Shown here piece by piece: positions 53,083 through 62,241 of a stretch of DNA of 64,000 nt. This DNA is from Mycolicibacterium diernhoferi (GTDB lineage Bacteria; Actinomycetota; Actinomycetes; Mycobacteriales; Mycobacteriaceae): positions 744,001 through 808,000 of the forward strand of contig NZ_CP080332.1 of assembly GCF_019456655.1 (NCBI RefSeq), in the 5' to 3' direction. Numbering within the stretch: the stretch's first letter is position 1; the number at the start of each line of letters is the position of its first letter. The translations under genes were made by a program, and so were the position numbers. The notes below the pieces were generated by a model, which saw only the letters and a program-made list of their open reading frames with translations, was not told where the DNA came from and made no database searches.

Positions 53083-54570
53083 ATGCAGTTTCGTTCCCGG
53101 TCCCTGGTGGCCGTGCTCTCCGCGACCGCCCTCGCCGTGGGGGTCAGCGGGTGCGGGAAAGAGGACCGGGCCACGCCGGCGCCGGAGTACGCCGAGCAGA
53201 TCGGGCAGAGCATCGGCGTCGAGGCCATGGTGGGCCATCTGACCCGGCTGCAGGAGATCGCCGACCAGCACGGCGGGAACCGGGCGATGGGTACCCCCGG
53301 GTATCAGGGCAGCGTCGACTATGTGGTGAACACGTTGCGTGACAAGGGCTTCGAAACCGACACCCAGGAGTTCGAGGTGCGGCTGCCGTTCGCCGAGGAA
53401 CCCGACGTCACGGTGGGTGGTACCGAGGTCACGGCCAAACCGCTGTCCTTCACGGTCGGCACCGGGCCCGACGGGGTGTCCGGCCCGCTGGTCGCCGCGC
53501 CGGTCGACGAGACCCCGGGTTGCGCCGACGCCGACTACGAGGGGTTGCCGGTATCGGGTGCGGTGGTCCTGGTGGACCGCGGTTCCTGCCAGTTCGGCGA
53601 CAAACAGACGATCGCGGCCAAGCGGGGCGCGGTGGCGCTGATCGTGGCCGACAACGTGGACCGCCCGGTCGAGGAGTTCGGCGGCACCCTGGGCAGCACC
53701 ACCGACGTCAAGATCCCGGTGGTCAGCGTCAGCAAGGCCGAAGGCGCCCGGCTGCGGGCCAACCCCGCCCGGACCGTCATAAAGCTCAAGGCCGGCGTCA
53801 ACGTCGACAAGACCAGCAACGTCATCGCCCAGACCACGACCGGGTCGACCGACAACGTCGTCATGGTGGGCGCGCACCTGGACAGCGTGCCCGAGGGGCC
53901 GGGGATCAACGACAACGGTTCGGGGGTGGCCGCGGTGCTGGAGACCGCACTGCAGATGGGCCCGTCGCCCGACGTCGAGAACGCCGTGCGGTTCGCCTTC
54001 TGGGGCGCTGAGGAGCTGGGCCTGCTCGGCAGCAGCGACTACGTCGGCAGGCTGGACGCCGAGGAACTCAAAGACATTGCGCTCTACCTGAACTACGACA
54101 TGATCGGCTCACCCAACCCGGGCTACTTCACCTACGACGGGAACCAGTCCGCGCCGCCCTCGGCGGACGGCCGGGTACCCCGGGTTCCGGAGGGATCGGC
54201 CGGCATCGAACGGATGCTGGCCGCCTATCTCGACGCGGCAGGCAAACCCGCGCGGGACACCAGTTTCGACGGCCGCTCCGATTACGACGCCTTCACCGCC
54301 GCCGGGATACCGTCCGGCGGGCTGTTCTCCGGAGCCGAAGAGAACATGACCGCCGAGCAGGCCGAATTGTGGGGCGGGAAGGCCGATCAGCCGTTCGACC
54401 CCAACTATCACAAGAAGACCGACACCCTGGACCAGATCGACCGCACCGCCCTGGAGATCCTCGGCCGCGGAGTCGGTTACTCCACCGCGCTGTACGCACA
54501 GGACATCAGCGGCCGCAACGGAGTTCCGGTGCGCGAAGACCGCACCCGGCACGTACAGTCCCGTTCATGA
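53083..54570 (+). CDS. lpqL: LpqL-type M28 lipoprotein aminopeptidase
   Basis: The 495-residue lipoprotein (signal ends VSGC) contains an M28 peptidase domain with an inserted PA domain (about residues 130-235). All metal and catalytic positions of the Streptomyces griseus aminopeptidase type are visible: His265 in GAHLDS, Asp in GINDNGSG, Glu310-Glu311 in WGAEELG, Asp in NYDMIG and His443 in PNYHKKTDT. It should remove N-terminal residues from peptides at the cell surface. The ATG at 53083 was preferred over a GTG three codons upstream. Confidence 0.93.
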   Translation: MQFRSRSLVAVLSATALAVGVSGCGKEDRATPAPEYAEQIGQSIGVEAMVGHLTRLQEIADQHGGNRAMGTPGYQGSVDYVVNTLRDKGFETDTQEFEVRLPFAEEPDVTVGGTEVTAKPLSFTVGTGPDGVSGPLVAAPVDETPGCADADYEGLPVSGAVVLVDRGSCQFGDKQTIAAKRGAVALIVADNVDRPVEEFGGTLGSTTDVKIPVVSVSKAEGARLRANPARTVIKLKAGVNVDKTSNVIAQTTTGSTDNVVMVGAHLDSVPEGPGINDNGSGVAAVLETALQMGPSPDVENAVRFAFWGAEELGLLGSSDYVGRLDAEELKDIALYLNYDMIGSPNPGYFTYDGNQSAPPSADGRVPRVPEGSAGIERMLAAYLDAAGKPARDTSFDGRSDYDAFTAAGIPSGGLFSGAEENMTAEQAELWGGKADQPFDPNYHKKTDTLDQIDRTALEILGRGVGYSTALYAQDISGRNGVPVREDRTRHVQSRS

Positions 54571-55985
54571 AACGGGTGCTGGCCGCCGCGCCCGCCGTCG
54601 TCACCGCGCTGATGCTGGCGTCCTGCTCGGCCCCACCGGAACCGGATCCCGTGCCCACGGCCTGGGCGCTGGCCGAGAAGGTCACCGCCGACGCCATCTA
54701 CGCCCACCTCGAAGAGCTCAGCGCCATCGCGACCGCCAACCGGGGTAGCCGGGCGGTCGGCACACCCGGCTACGACGCCACCGTCGACTACATCGCCGGT
54801 GCGTTGCGGGACAAGGGCTTCGAGGTCAGCACGCCGGAGTTCGAGTGGCTGGACCTGGACAACCCGGGCGAACCGACCCTGGAGGTGGCCGGACGCAGTC
54901 ATCCCGTCACCCAGGCGTCGCCGCTGGCGGGGACGCCGCGCGGTGGGGTGCGCGGGGAGTCGCTGCGACCCCGCGAACCGGCCGGCTGTGCGGCCGCCGA
55001 CTACGGTGACGTGCGCGGCGCACTGGTGATCGTCGACGACACCGAATGCTCGGTGGTGGCCAAGCAGAATGCCGCGATCGCCAAGGGTGCGGTCGGCCTG
55101 CTGGTGGTGAGTGCGGGTGGGACCGAGGGGCTGTTCGAACCCGGCTACTACCAGAAGCTGACGTTGCCGGTCGCCGTCATCGACCGCACCACCGATGCGG
55201 CACTGCGCCGCACCACAGCACCGGTCCGGCTCACCCTCGATGCGCAGGCCTCCGTGGCGAAATCCCGAAACGTCGTCGCCCAGACGAAAACCGGGGATAC
55301 CGCGAACGTCGTGGTGGCCGGTGCGAACCTGGACAGTGCCCCGCGCAGTCCGGGCATCAACGACAACGGAACCGGGGTGGCCGCGCTGCTGGCCATCGCC
55401 GACGCGCTGGGTCCGGAATCCCAGATCGGCAACGCGGTGCGGTTCGCCTTCTGGGGATCCGAGCGTCTCGGGGCCGCCGGCAAATACCTCTCCGGACTGG
55501 ATGCCGGCGAGCTCGACGACATCGCCGCCTACCTGGACGCCGACATGCTCGGCTCGACGAACGCGGGCTTCTTCACCTACGACGGCGACCAGTCGGCGGA
55601 ACCCAGCGAGGCGCCCGAGGGCTCGGCCGGGATCGAGCGGACGCTGGCCGGCTACCTCAACCTGGCCGGGGTCCGGCCCGCCGACATGCCGATGGACGGC
55701 ACCGGCGACTACAGCCCGTTCCTCAAGGCCGGGGTGCCCGTGGGCGGGGTGACCACCGGTTCGACCCAACTCAAGAGCGCCGTCCAGGCCCGGATCTGGG
55801 GCGGGCGGGCCGGGGCCGCATTCGATCCCCAGAACGGGACCCCGCGCGACGGGATGGACAATGTGGACCACCGCGCGCTGTCGATCACCGGGCCGGCGAT
55901 GGCGTTCGCCGTCGGTACCTACGCGCTCTCGATCGAGGGCGACAACGGTGTCCCGGCCCGCGACCAACGACACCGCCGAGGATAG
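54567..55985 (+). CDS. Degenerate M28 peptidase paralogue (putative lipoprotein pseudoenzyme)
   Basis: The 472-residue lipoprotein (LASC lipobox) aligns along its length with the preceding LpqL-type protein, sharing AVGTPGYDATVDYIAGALRDKGFE, INDNGTGVAALL and YLDADMLGSTNAGFFTYDGDQS. The zinc site is broken: the first His is Asn254 (GANLDS), the second of the Glu pair is Arg300 (GSERLG), and the last His is missing (PQNGTPRDG). It is therefore unlikely to be a metallopeptidase and may bind peptides or modulate its neighbour. ATGA overlap with the upstream gene. Confidence 0.85.
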   Translation: MKRVLAAAPAVVTALMLASCSAPPEPDPVPTAWALAEKVTADAIYAHLEELSAIATANRGSRAVGTPGYDATVDYIAGALRDKGFEVSTPEFEWLDLDNPGEPTLEVAGRSHPVTQASPLAGTPRGGVRGESLRPREPAGCAAADYGDVRGALVIVDDTECSVVAKQNAAIAKGAVGLLVVSAGGTEGLFEPGYYQKLTLPVAVIDRTTDAALRRTTAPVRLTLDAQASVAKSRNVVAQTKTGDTANVVVAGANLDSAPRSPGINDNGTGVAALLAIADALGPESQIGNAVRFAFWGSERLGAAGKYLSGLDAGELDDIAAYLDADMLGSTNAGFFTYDGDQSAEPSEAPEGSAGIERTLAGYLNLAGVRPADMPMDGTGDYSPFLKAGVPVGGVTTGSTQLKSAVQARIWGGRAGAAFDPQNGTPRDGMDNVDHRALSITGPAMAFAVGTYALSIEGDNGVPARDQRHRRG

Positions 55986-55993
55986 GGACGTCC

Positions 55994-56254
55994 ATGTACC
56001 TGCGCGTCGACACCAGCAGCACGCCTCCCTCGGTCGAGGTCGTCGAACCTGACGACTTCACCTCGTTCAAGGTCGTCGTCCTCACCCCGTCACATTCCTG
56101 GGTGGATCCCGCCGACATCGCCGCGCTGGCCGGTCGTGCCGGGGACACCGAATGGGAACACAACCTGACCGGCATGATCGGCTACGCCCGGTCCAAGGGC
56201 TGGCTGGACGAGCGGGGCAGGATTCGCGCGCACGTGGAGGTCCAAGAGCCCTGA
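55994..56254 (+). CDS. Small conserved hypothetical protein
   Basis: This 86-residue acidic protein has FKVVVLTPSHSWVDPADIAAL, EWEHNLTGMIGYARSKGWLD and RIRAHVEV. No signal peptide or named family is recognised. Its stop overlaps the likely CTG start of the MMPL gene, so it may be part of the same operon. Confidence 0.7.
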   Translation: MYLRVDTSSTPPSVEVVEPDDFTSFKVVVLTPSHSWVDPADIAALAGRAGDTEWEHNLTGMIGYARSKGWLDERGRIRAHVEVQEP

Positions 56255-58398
56255 TCCTGGAACGGCTCGCGCGATACGCCATCGCCGCACCGCGGCGGAT
56301 CGTGGCGGTTGCCGCGCTGTTCGCCGTCGCGGCAGCGGTTTTCGGGGTGCCGGTGATCGGGAAACTGTCCGCGGGCGGGTTTGCCGATCCGCAAGCGGAG
56401 TCCACCCGGGCGGCCGAGGTGCTCAGCCGCAGCTTCGATCAGGGCGATATGCAGCTGTTGATCGTGGTGTCGGACCCGGCGGGTGTGATGAGCCCGGCCG
56501 CACGCCGGGTGGGTACCGAGATCGTGACGGGCCTGCGGGAATCCCAGCATGTCGGCGAGGTCAGTTCGGTGTGGACGGTGCCACCGGCGGCCGCGGCGTC
56601 GCTGCGCAGCCGGGACGGTACCGCCGGGCTGATCGTCGCCGGCGTCACCGGCGGGGACAAGCACGCCCAGACCCACGCCGAGGATCTCGTCGACGCCCTG
56701 GTCCATGACCGGGACGGGGTGCGCGTGCAGGCCGGCGGCCAGGCCATGGTGAACACCCAGATCACCGAGCAGTCCCAACGCGACCTGTTGGTGATGGAGT
56801 CGATCGCCATCCCGCTCAGCTTCCTGGTGCTGGTCTGGGTGTTCGGCGGTCTGCTGGCCGCCGCCATCCCGGTGGTGGTCGGGGTGATGGCGATCCTGGC
56901 TTCGCTGGCGGTGCTGCGGCTCATCACCATGGCCACCGACGTGTCGGTGTTCGCCCTGAACCTGTGCATGGCAATGGGTCTGGCGTTGGCCATCGATTAC
57001 ACCCTGCTGATGATCAGCCGGTATCGCGACGAGCTCGCCGAGGGTGCCGCCGCCGAGGACGCCCTGGTACGCACCATGATGACCGCGGGACGCACGGTGG
57101 TGTTCTCGGCGACGACGGTGGCGCTGCCGATGTCCACCCTGGTGCTGTTCCCGATGTACTTCCTCAAATCGTTCGCCTACGCCGGGGTGGCCACCGTGGT
57201 GTTCGCGGCGATCGCCGCGCTGGTGCTCGCCCCCGCGGTCATGGTGCTGCTCGGCGACCGGATCGGTCACCGGCGTGGCAATGCGGCCAAGCCGGTCACC
57301 CAACAGTTCTGGTACCGCTCAACAAAGTTCGTGCTCCGTCGGGCGGCCGCGATGGGCGCGGCCGTGGTGCTGCTGCTGGTTTTGCTGGGCTTGCCGTTCA
57401 CCGGCGTGAAATGGGGGTTTCCCGACGATCGGGTGTTGCCGGCCTCGGCCTCGGCACATCAGGTGGGCGACCGGCTGCGACAGGACTTCGCGCACGACGC
57501 GGCCACCGATATCAGCATCGTCATCTCCGATGCCGACGGGGTGAGCCCGGCCGATCTGGACCGCTTCATCACCGAAGTGGGTTCCGTCGACGATGTTTCG
57601 GCGGTGTCCCCGCCGGTGGAACGTGACGGCGCCATGTTCCTGAGAGTGTCCAGTACCGCGCCGCTGTTCTCCGATGCGTCCGCGGCGCAACTGGACCGGT
57701 TGCACGAACTGGCCGGTCCGGGAGGACGGCAGGTCTACCTGGGTGGGGTGGCGCAGACCGACCGCGACAGTGTCGACGCCGTCGCCGGCACCCTGCCGCT
57801 CGTGCTCGGTCTGATCGCCGCCATCACGTTCTTCCTGCTGTTCCTGCTCACCGGCAGCGTGCTGCTGCCGGTGAAGGCGATCGTGCTCAACATCCTGTCG
57901 CTGTCCGCCGCGTTCGGCGCGATGGTGTGGATCTTCCAGGACGGCCATCTCGGCGCACTGGGCACGACACCCACCGGCACGCTGGTCGCCAACATCCCGG
58001 TGTTGCTGTTCTGCATCGCCTTCGGACTGTCCATGGATTACGAGGTGTTCCTCCTGTCCCGGATCCGGGAGTACTGGCTGGCATCCGGACGCACCGCCGC
58101 CGACGTCGGCGAGAGCGTGGCCTTGGGCCTGGCGCGCACCGGCCGCGTGGTAACCGCTGCCGCACTGGTGATGTCGATATCGTTCGCCGCGCTGATCGCG
58201 GCCAACGTGTCCTTCATGCGGATGTTCGGGCTGGGCCTGACACTGGCGGTGCTGATGGACGCCACCCTGGTGCGGATGGTGCTAGTCCCGGCCTTCATGA
58301 AACTGATGGGCCGCTGGAACTGGTGGGCGCCGGCGCCGCTGGCCCGGCTGCACGACCGCATCGGATTCGTCGATGAGCCGTTGAACCGGAAGGCGTAG
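56251..58398 (+). CDS. MMPL family transporter, probable CTG start
   Basis: The 715-residue protein has 12 predicted membrane segments and two external loops. Signature segments are [22 protein letters not shown] and [19 protein letters not shown], with the proton-relay Asp-Tyr pairs in both halves. The family N-terminus ([18 protein letters not shown]) begins right at 56251, where the only in-frame codon is CTG, overlapping the previous TGA as CTGA, with GGAGG 10 bases upstream. The next ATG upstream (56152) would add a non-homologous 33-residue lead. It is next to the polyketide genes and probably exports their product. Confidence 0.88.
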   Translation: MILERLARYAIAAPRRIVAVAALFAVAAAVFGVPVIGKLSAGGFADPQAESTRAAEVLSRSFDQGDMQLLIVVSDPAGVMSPAARRVGTEIVTGLRESQHVGEVSSVWTVPPAAAASLRSRDGTAGLIVAGVTGGDKHAQTHAEDLVDALVHDRDGVRVQAGGQAMVNTQITEQSQRDLLVMESIAIPLSFLVLVWVFGGLLAAAIPVVVGVMAILASLAVLRLITMATDVSVFALNLCMAMGLALAIDYTLLMISRYRDELAEGAAAEDALVRTMMTAGRTVVFSATTVALPMSTLVLFPMYFLKSFAYAGVATVVFAAIAALVLAPAVMVLLGDRIGHRRGNAAKPVTQQFWYRSTKFVLRRAAAMGAAVVLLLVLLGLPFTGVKWGFPDDRVLPASASAHQVGDRLRQDFAHDAATDISIVISDADGVSPADLDRFITEVGSVDDVSAVSPPVERDGAMFLRVSSTAPLFSDASAAQLDRLHELAGPGGRQVYLGGVAQTDRDSVDAVAGTLPLVLGLIAAITFFLLFLLTGSVLLPVKAIVLNILSLSAAFGAMVWIFQDGHLGALGTTPTGTLVANIPVLLFCIAFGLSMDYEVFLLSRIREYWLASGRTAADVGESVALGLARTGRVVTAAALVMSISFAALIAANVSFMRMFGLGLTLAVLMDATLVRMVLVPAFMKLMGRWNWWAPAPLARLHDRIGFVDEPLNRKA

Positions 58399-58415
58399 CG
58401 CTCCGTATTCAGGGT

Positions 58416-59504
58416 ATGGCCGTCAATCTCGCCGGGATACCCAGTCACAGCACCATCGCCGGTGTGCACGGGGTCCTGCCGCCGTACCGGTACACCCAGG
58501 ACGAGATCACCGATGCCCTGCTCGAGTTGCCGGGCTACGCGGGTCTGGAAGACGTCGTCCGCCGCCTGCACAAGAGCGCCAGGGTGCAGAGCCGCTATCT
58601 GGTCTGCCCGCTGGAGGACTATCCGGGAATCACCGACTTCGGTGAGTCGAACAACCTATTCATCGAGCACGCAACGGAACTCGGTGTGGCCGCGCTGTCG
58701 GGTGCGCTCGAGGAGGCAGGTCTGGGGCCGGAGGACGTCGATCTGATCGTGACCACGACGGTGACCGGGGCTGTGGTGCCCTCGCTGGATGCGCGGATCG
58801 CCGGCCGGGTCGGGCTGCGACCCGACGTCCGCCGGATCCCGATCTTCGGGCTCGGCTGTGTGGCGGGCGCGGCGGGCATCGCCCGGTTAAACGACTACCT
58901 CCGTGGCGCCCCGGACAAGGTGGCGGTGCTGGTGTCGGTGGAGCTGTGTTCGCTGACCCGCAAGGACCATCCGTCGATGCCGACGTTGGTGGCCGGCGCG
59001 CTGTTCGGTGACGGTGCCGCGGCCGTGGTCGCGGTCGGGCCCGAGCGCGCCGCGCGGCGCAACCCGGGCGGCCCCGATGTGCTGGACTCGCGCAGCCACC
59101 TGTACCCGGACTCGCTGGACGCGATGGGCTGGGACATCGGCACGGCCGGTTTCGAGATCGTGCTCAGTGCCGAGGTGCCCTCCTTCGTCGGGCGCTACCT
59201 CGGCGATGACGTCACCGACTTTCTCGCGGCGCACGGGTTGACCGTCGCCGACATCGAGACCTGGGTCAGCCATCCCGGCGGCCCGAAGGTGATCGAAGCC
59301 ATCATCGACACCCTGTCCCTGCCCCCGGATGCCCTCGATCTGACCTGGAAGTCACTGGCCGAGGTCGGCAACCTGTCGTCCTCCTCGGTGCTGCACGTGC
59401 TGCGCGACACCATCGGAAAGCACTCCGCGCCCGGCTCGCCCGGAGTGCTGATGGCCATGGGGCCGGGGTTCTGCTCGGAACTCGTCCTGCTGCGGTGGCG
59501 GTGA
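58416..59504 (+). CDS. Type III polyketide synthase
   Basis: This 362-residue chalcone-synthase-fold enzyme extends an acyl-CoA starter with malonyl or methylmalonyl units and cyclises the chain. The triad is visible: Cys148 in [11 protein letters not shown], His286 in SHPGGPKV and Asn319 in EVGNLSSSS. The C-terminal [17 protein letters not shown] is also conserved. Mycobacterial relatives such as Pks10, Pks11 and Pks18 use long-chain starters to make alkylpyrones or alkylresorcinols. Context (methyltransferase and flavoprotein next) suggests the product is further modified. Confidence 0.94.
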   Translation: MAVNLAGIPSHSTIAGVHGVLPPYRYTQDEITDALLELPGYAGLEDVVRRLHKSARVQSRYLVCPLEDYPGITDFGESNNLFIEHATELGVAALSGALEEAGLGPEDVDLIVTTTVTGAVVPSLDARIAGRVGLRPDVRRIPIFGLGCVAGAAGIARLNDYLRGAPDKVAVLVSVELCSLTRKDHPSMPTLVAGALFGDGAAAVVAVGPERAARRNPGGPDVLDSRSHLYPDSLDAMGWDIGTAGFEIVLSAEVPSFVGRYLGDDVTDFLAAHGLTVADIETWVSHPGGPKVIEAIIDTLSLPPDALDLTWKSLAEVGNLSSSSVLHVLRDTIGKHSAPGSPGVLMAMGPGFCSELVLLRWR

Positions 59505-59508
59505 GGCC

Positions 59509-60003
59509 ATGAGAGGTTTTCTCGCACTGGTCGTGCTGGTCGCCGTCGAACGCGTCGCCGAACTGGTGGTGTCCCAACGGAACCTGGCGTGGAGCACAGC
59601 CAACGGGGGCAAGGAGTACGGGGCCGGACACTATCCGGTGATGGTGGCCCTGCACACCGGGCTGCTGGCCGGTGCGGTGCTCGAAGCCCGGTCGCGCCGG
59701 CGCTTCGTCTGGCCGGCGTTCTGGGTGGTGGCGGCGGCACAGGTGCTGCGCTGGTGGTGCATCGGCACGCTGGGAAAGCAGTGGAACACCCGGGTGGTGG
59801 TGGTACCGGGCGCGCAGCGCGTGGTGGGCGGACCGTACCGCGTTGTGCCGCACCCGAACTACGTGGCCGTCGTGCTCGAGGGTGCGGCGCTGCCCTTGGC
59901 CGGGGGCGCCTGGATCACCGCGGCGGTGTTCTCGGTGGCCAACGCGCTGCTGCTGCGGACCCGCATCCGGGTCGAGAACGAAGCCCTGACGAGCTTGACG
60001 TGA
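59509..60003 (+). CDS. ICMT-type integral membrane methyltransferase
   Basis: The 164-residue protein has four to five membrane segments. It shows ERVAELVVSQRNLAWS near the start and the SAM-binding segment QWNTRVVVVPGAQRVVGGPYRVVPHPNYVAVVLEG, which holds the family's GPYRxxRHPxY signature with V-P for the usual R. In type III PKS clusters such proteins O-methylate alkylpyrones or alkylresorcinols (BpsB and SrsB, as I recall). The gap to the PKS gene is 4 bases and the next gene overlaps its stop. Confidence 0.9.
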   Translation: MRGFLALVVLVAVERVAELVVSQRNLAWSTANGGKEYGAGHYPVMVALHTGLLAGAVLEARSRRRFVWPAFWVVAAAQVLRWWCIGTLGKQWNTRVVVVPGAQRVVGGPYRVVPHPNYVAVVLEGAALPLAGGAWITAAVFSVANALLLRTRIRVENEALTSLT

Positions 60004-61016
60004 TCGATCTACTGGTGGCCGGGGGCGGGCCCGCGGGCCTGGCCACCGCCGTGCATGCCGCACGGGCCGGGCTGGAGGTCGTGGTCGTCGAGCACCGCCG
60101 CGGCCCCATCGACAAGGCCTGCGGCGAGGGCCTGATGCCGCACTCCCTGGCGCACCTGGAACGGCTCGGCGTGCGACCCGAGGGCCGGTCATTTCACGGC
60201 ATCCGTTACCTGGACGGCCGGTGCACCGCCGAGGCCCGCTTCACCGCTGGACCCGGCCGCGGGGTGCGCCGCACGGTGCTGCACGCCGCGCTGGCCGATG
60301 CCGCCGCCGATGCCGGTGTCCGGGTGGTGCACGGTGCGGTCGGCGAGGTGACCCAGGATTCGACATCGGTGTGCGCGGCCGGATTTCGGGCCCGTTACCT
60401 GGCGGCGGCCGACGGTCTGCATTCACCGATCCGCCGTGCGCTGGGCCTGGCAGCCGACGAGACGGCTCGCCGGCGGTGGGGTATCCGGAGACACATCCAG
60501 ATCGCGCCGTGGTCGGACTGCGTCGAGGTCTACTGGGGCCGCAACACCGAGGCCTACGTCACCCCGGTGTCCGATGACTGCGTGGGCGTGGCCATCCTGA
60601 AATCCACCAGGGGCGGATTCGAGGAACATCTGCACCAGTTTCCCGGACTCATGGACCGGCTGCACGGCGTGGCGCACGGAGCGGACCGGGCCGCCGGGCC
60701 GCTGCGGCAGAAGGTCCGCCACCGCACCGCCGGCCGGGTCCTGCTGGTCGGCGATGCCGCGGGCTACGTCGACGCCCTGACCGGCGAGGGGATGGGTCTG
60801 GCGTTCGGCGCGGCCGAACTGTTGGTGGAATGTGTCGCGACCGGTTGCACCGGCGACTATGACCGCCGGTGGCGCGCGTTGACCCGGCGGTACCGGTGGC
60901 TGACCGCAGCGCTGTTGCACGCCAGCGGAATCCGTCCGGTGCGGACCGCCCTCACCCCGGCGTCGGCGGCGCTGCCGTCGGTGTTCACCCGGGTGGTCAA
61001 CGCCCTCGGCGAATAG
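60000..61016 (+). CDS. FAD-dependent monooxygenase/reductase (geranylgeranyl-reductase-like)
   Basis: The 338-residue flavoprotein has LLVAGGGPAGLATAVHAARAG (Rossmann FAD motif), DKACGEGLMPHSLAHLERLG, the YLAAADGLHSPIRRALG segment (DG fingerprint) and RVLLVGDAAGYVDALTGEGMGLAFG (second FAD motif). CGEGLMP is typical of the geranylgeranyl reductase and related PKS-tailoring group. In srsABC-type clusters the matching enzyme hydroxylates the alkylresorcinol ring, leading to a quinone. The GTG start overlaps the methyltransferase stop. Confidence 0.88.
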   Translation: MIDLLVAGGGPAGLATAVHAARAGLEVVVVEHRRGPIDKACGEGLMPHSLAHLERLGVRPEGRSFHGIRYLDGRCTAEARFTAGPGRGVRRTVLHAALADAAADAGVRVVHGAVGEVTQDSTSVCAAGFRARYLAAADGLHSPIRRALGLAADETARRRWGIRRHIQIAPWSDCVEVYWGRNTEAYVTPVSDDCVGVAILKSTRGGFEEHLHQFPGLMDRLHGVAHGADRAAGPLRQKVRHRTAGRVLLVGDAAGYVDALTGEGMGLAFGAAELLVECVATGCTGDYDRRWRALTRRYRWLTAALLHASGIRPVRTALTPASAALPSVFTRVVNALGE

Positions 61017-62241
61017 CGCCCAGCCCCGTCATGCCGTGGTACACGACCAGCGCGGCGATGGCGCCCAGCGAGATGCCGGTGAACGTCAATGATCCTGCCT
61101 GCCAGGTGAAGTCGGCGATGCCGATGATCAGTGGGATGGCGGCGGTCATCTGGTTGACCGGTTTGGAGAAGTCCACGTGGTTGGTCAGCCAGATCCGGAT
61201 ACCGAGCACCCCGACCAGGCCGTAGAGCACGATGGTGGCCCCGCCGAGCACGCCCGGGGGGATCGCCGAGATCGTCGCACCCACCTTGGGGCACAACGAC
61301 AGTCCGATGGCCACCACGGCGGCCACCCAGTAGGCGGCCGTCGAGTAGATGCGGGTGGCGGCCATGACGCCGATGTTCTCGGCGTAGGTGGTGGTGGCCG
61401 AACCGCCGCCGGCCCCGGCAAGCACGGTGGCCACACCGTCGGCGGCCAGCGCCTTGCCCATCAAGGGATCCAGGTCGGTCCCGGTCATCTGACCCACCGA
61501 CTTCACATGCCCGATGTTCTCGGCGACCAACGCGATCACCGCGGGCAGGAACAGCGGCAGCACGGCGAGGCTGAACGTCGGGGTCTGGAACTGCGGCAAC
61601 CCGATCCAGGCCGCTTCGGCGATCGGCGCGGTGTCCACCTCGCCGAGGGCCAGTGCCAGCAGATAGCCGATCACCACGGCTCCGAAGATGGCCAGCCGGC
61701 CGATCAGGCCGCGGAAGAAGGCCAGCGCACCGACCAGCAGGACCAGGGTCACCAGCCCGACCAGCGGGCCCGCTTCGAAGTTCGTCTTCGCCGCCGGGGC
61801 CAGGTTGAACCCGATCAGCGCGACGATCGCACCGGTCACGACCGGCGGCAGGGTCAGATCGAGCCAGCGGGTGCCGATCACATGCACCACCGCGCCGATC
61901 AGGATCAGCAGCAGACCGACCGCGACCAGGCCGCCCAGCGCGCTGCCGGTGCCCTGCGACGCGACCGCCGCGGTGACCGGTGCGATCACCGAGAAACTGG
62001 ACCCCAGATAACTGGGCAACCGGTTGCCGGTGATCAGCAGGAACAAGATGGTGCCGACCCCGGAGAACAGCAGGGTGGTGGCGGGCGGGAAACCGGTCAA
62101 CACCGGCACCAGGAAGGTCGCGCCGAACATCGCCACCACATGCTGGGCGCCGATGCCCAGGGTGCGGGGCCAACTCAGCCGTTCATCGGGTGCGACGACA
62201 TCGGCGTCGGGTCCGACGTACTTCCAGGACAGCTTGGTCAT
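60997..62241 (-). CDS. Uracil/xanthine permease (UraA-type NCS2)
   Basis: The 414-residue transporter of the NAT/NCS2 family has about 14 membrane segments. It shows AMFGATFLVPVLTGFPPATTLLFSG near the start, ALVAENIGHVKSVGQMTG (the catalytic Glu in TM8) and GGGSATTTYAENIGVMAATRIYS (TM10 Glu). It imports uracil or a purine base with a proton. The ATG at 62241 (MTKLSWKYVGPD) overlaps the stop of the APC gene. Its 3' end overlaps the convergent flavoprotein gene by 20 bases. Confidence 0.93.
   Translation of the reverse strand: MTKLSWKYVGPDADVVAPDERLSWPRTLGIGAQHVVAMFGATFLVPVLTGFPPATTLLFSGVGTILFLLITGNRLPSYLGSSFSVIAPVTAAVASQGTGSALGGLVAVGLLLILIGAVVHVIGTRWLDLTLPPVVTGAIVALIGFNLAPAAKTNFEAGPLVGLVTLVLLVGALAFFRGLIGRLAIFGAVVIGYLLALALGEVDTAPIAEAAWIGLPQFQTPTFSLAVLPLFLPAVIALVAENIGHVKSVGQMTGTDLDPLMGKALAADGVATVLAGAGGGSATTTYAENIGVMAATRIYSTAAYWVAAVVAIGLSLCPKVGATISAIPPGVLGGATIVLYGLVGVLGIRIWLTNHVDFSKPVNQMTAAIPLIIGIADFTWQAGSLTFTGISLGAIAALVVYHGMTGLGAIRRGR

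Noticed and set aside
54567..55985. Calling the second M28 gene lpqM
   Set aside because: It is clearly a duplicate of the lpqL-type gene with a lost zinc site; I cannot confirm that LpqM has this ancestry, so no symbol is given.
56152..56250. N-terminal extension of the MMPL protein from ATG 56152
   Set aside because: The stretch lies inside the previous gene, is rich in Arg/Gly and does not resemble MMPL N-termini.
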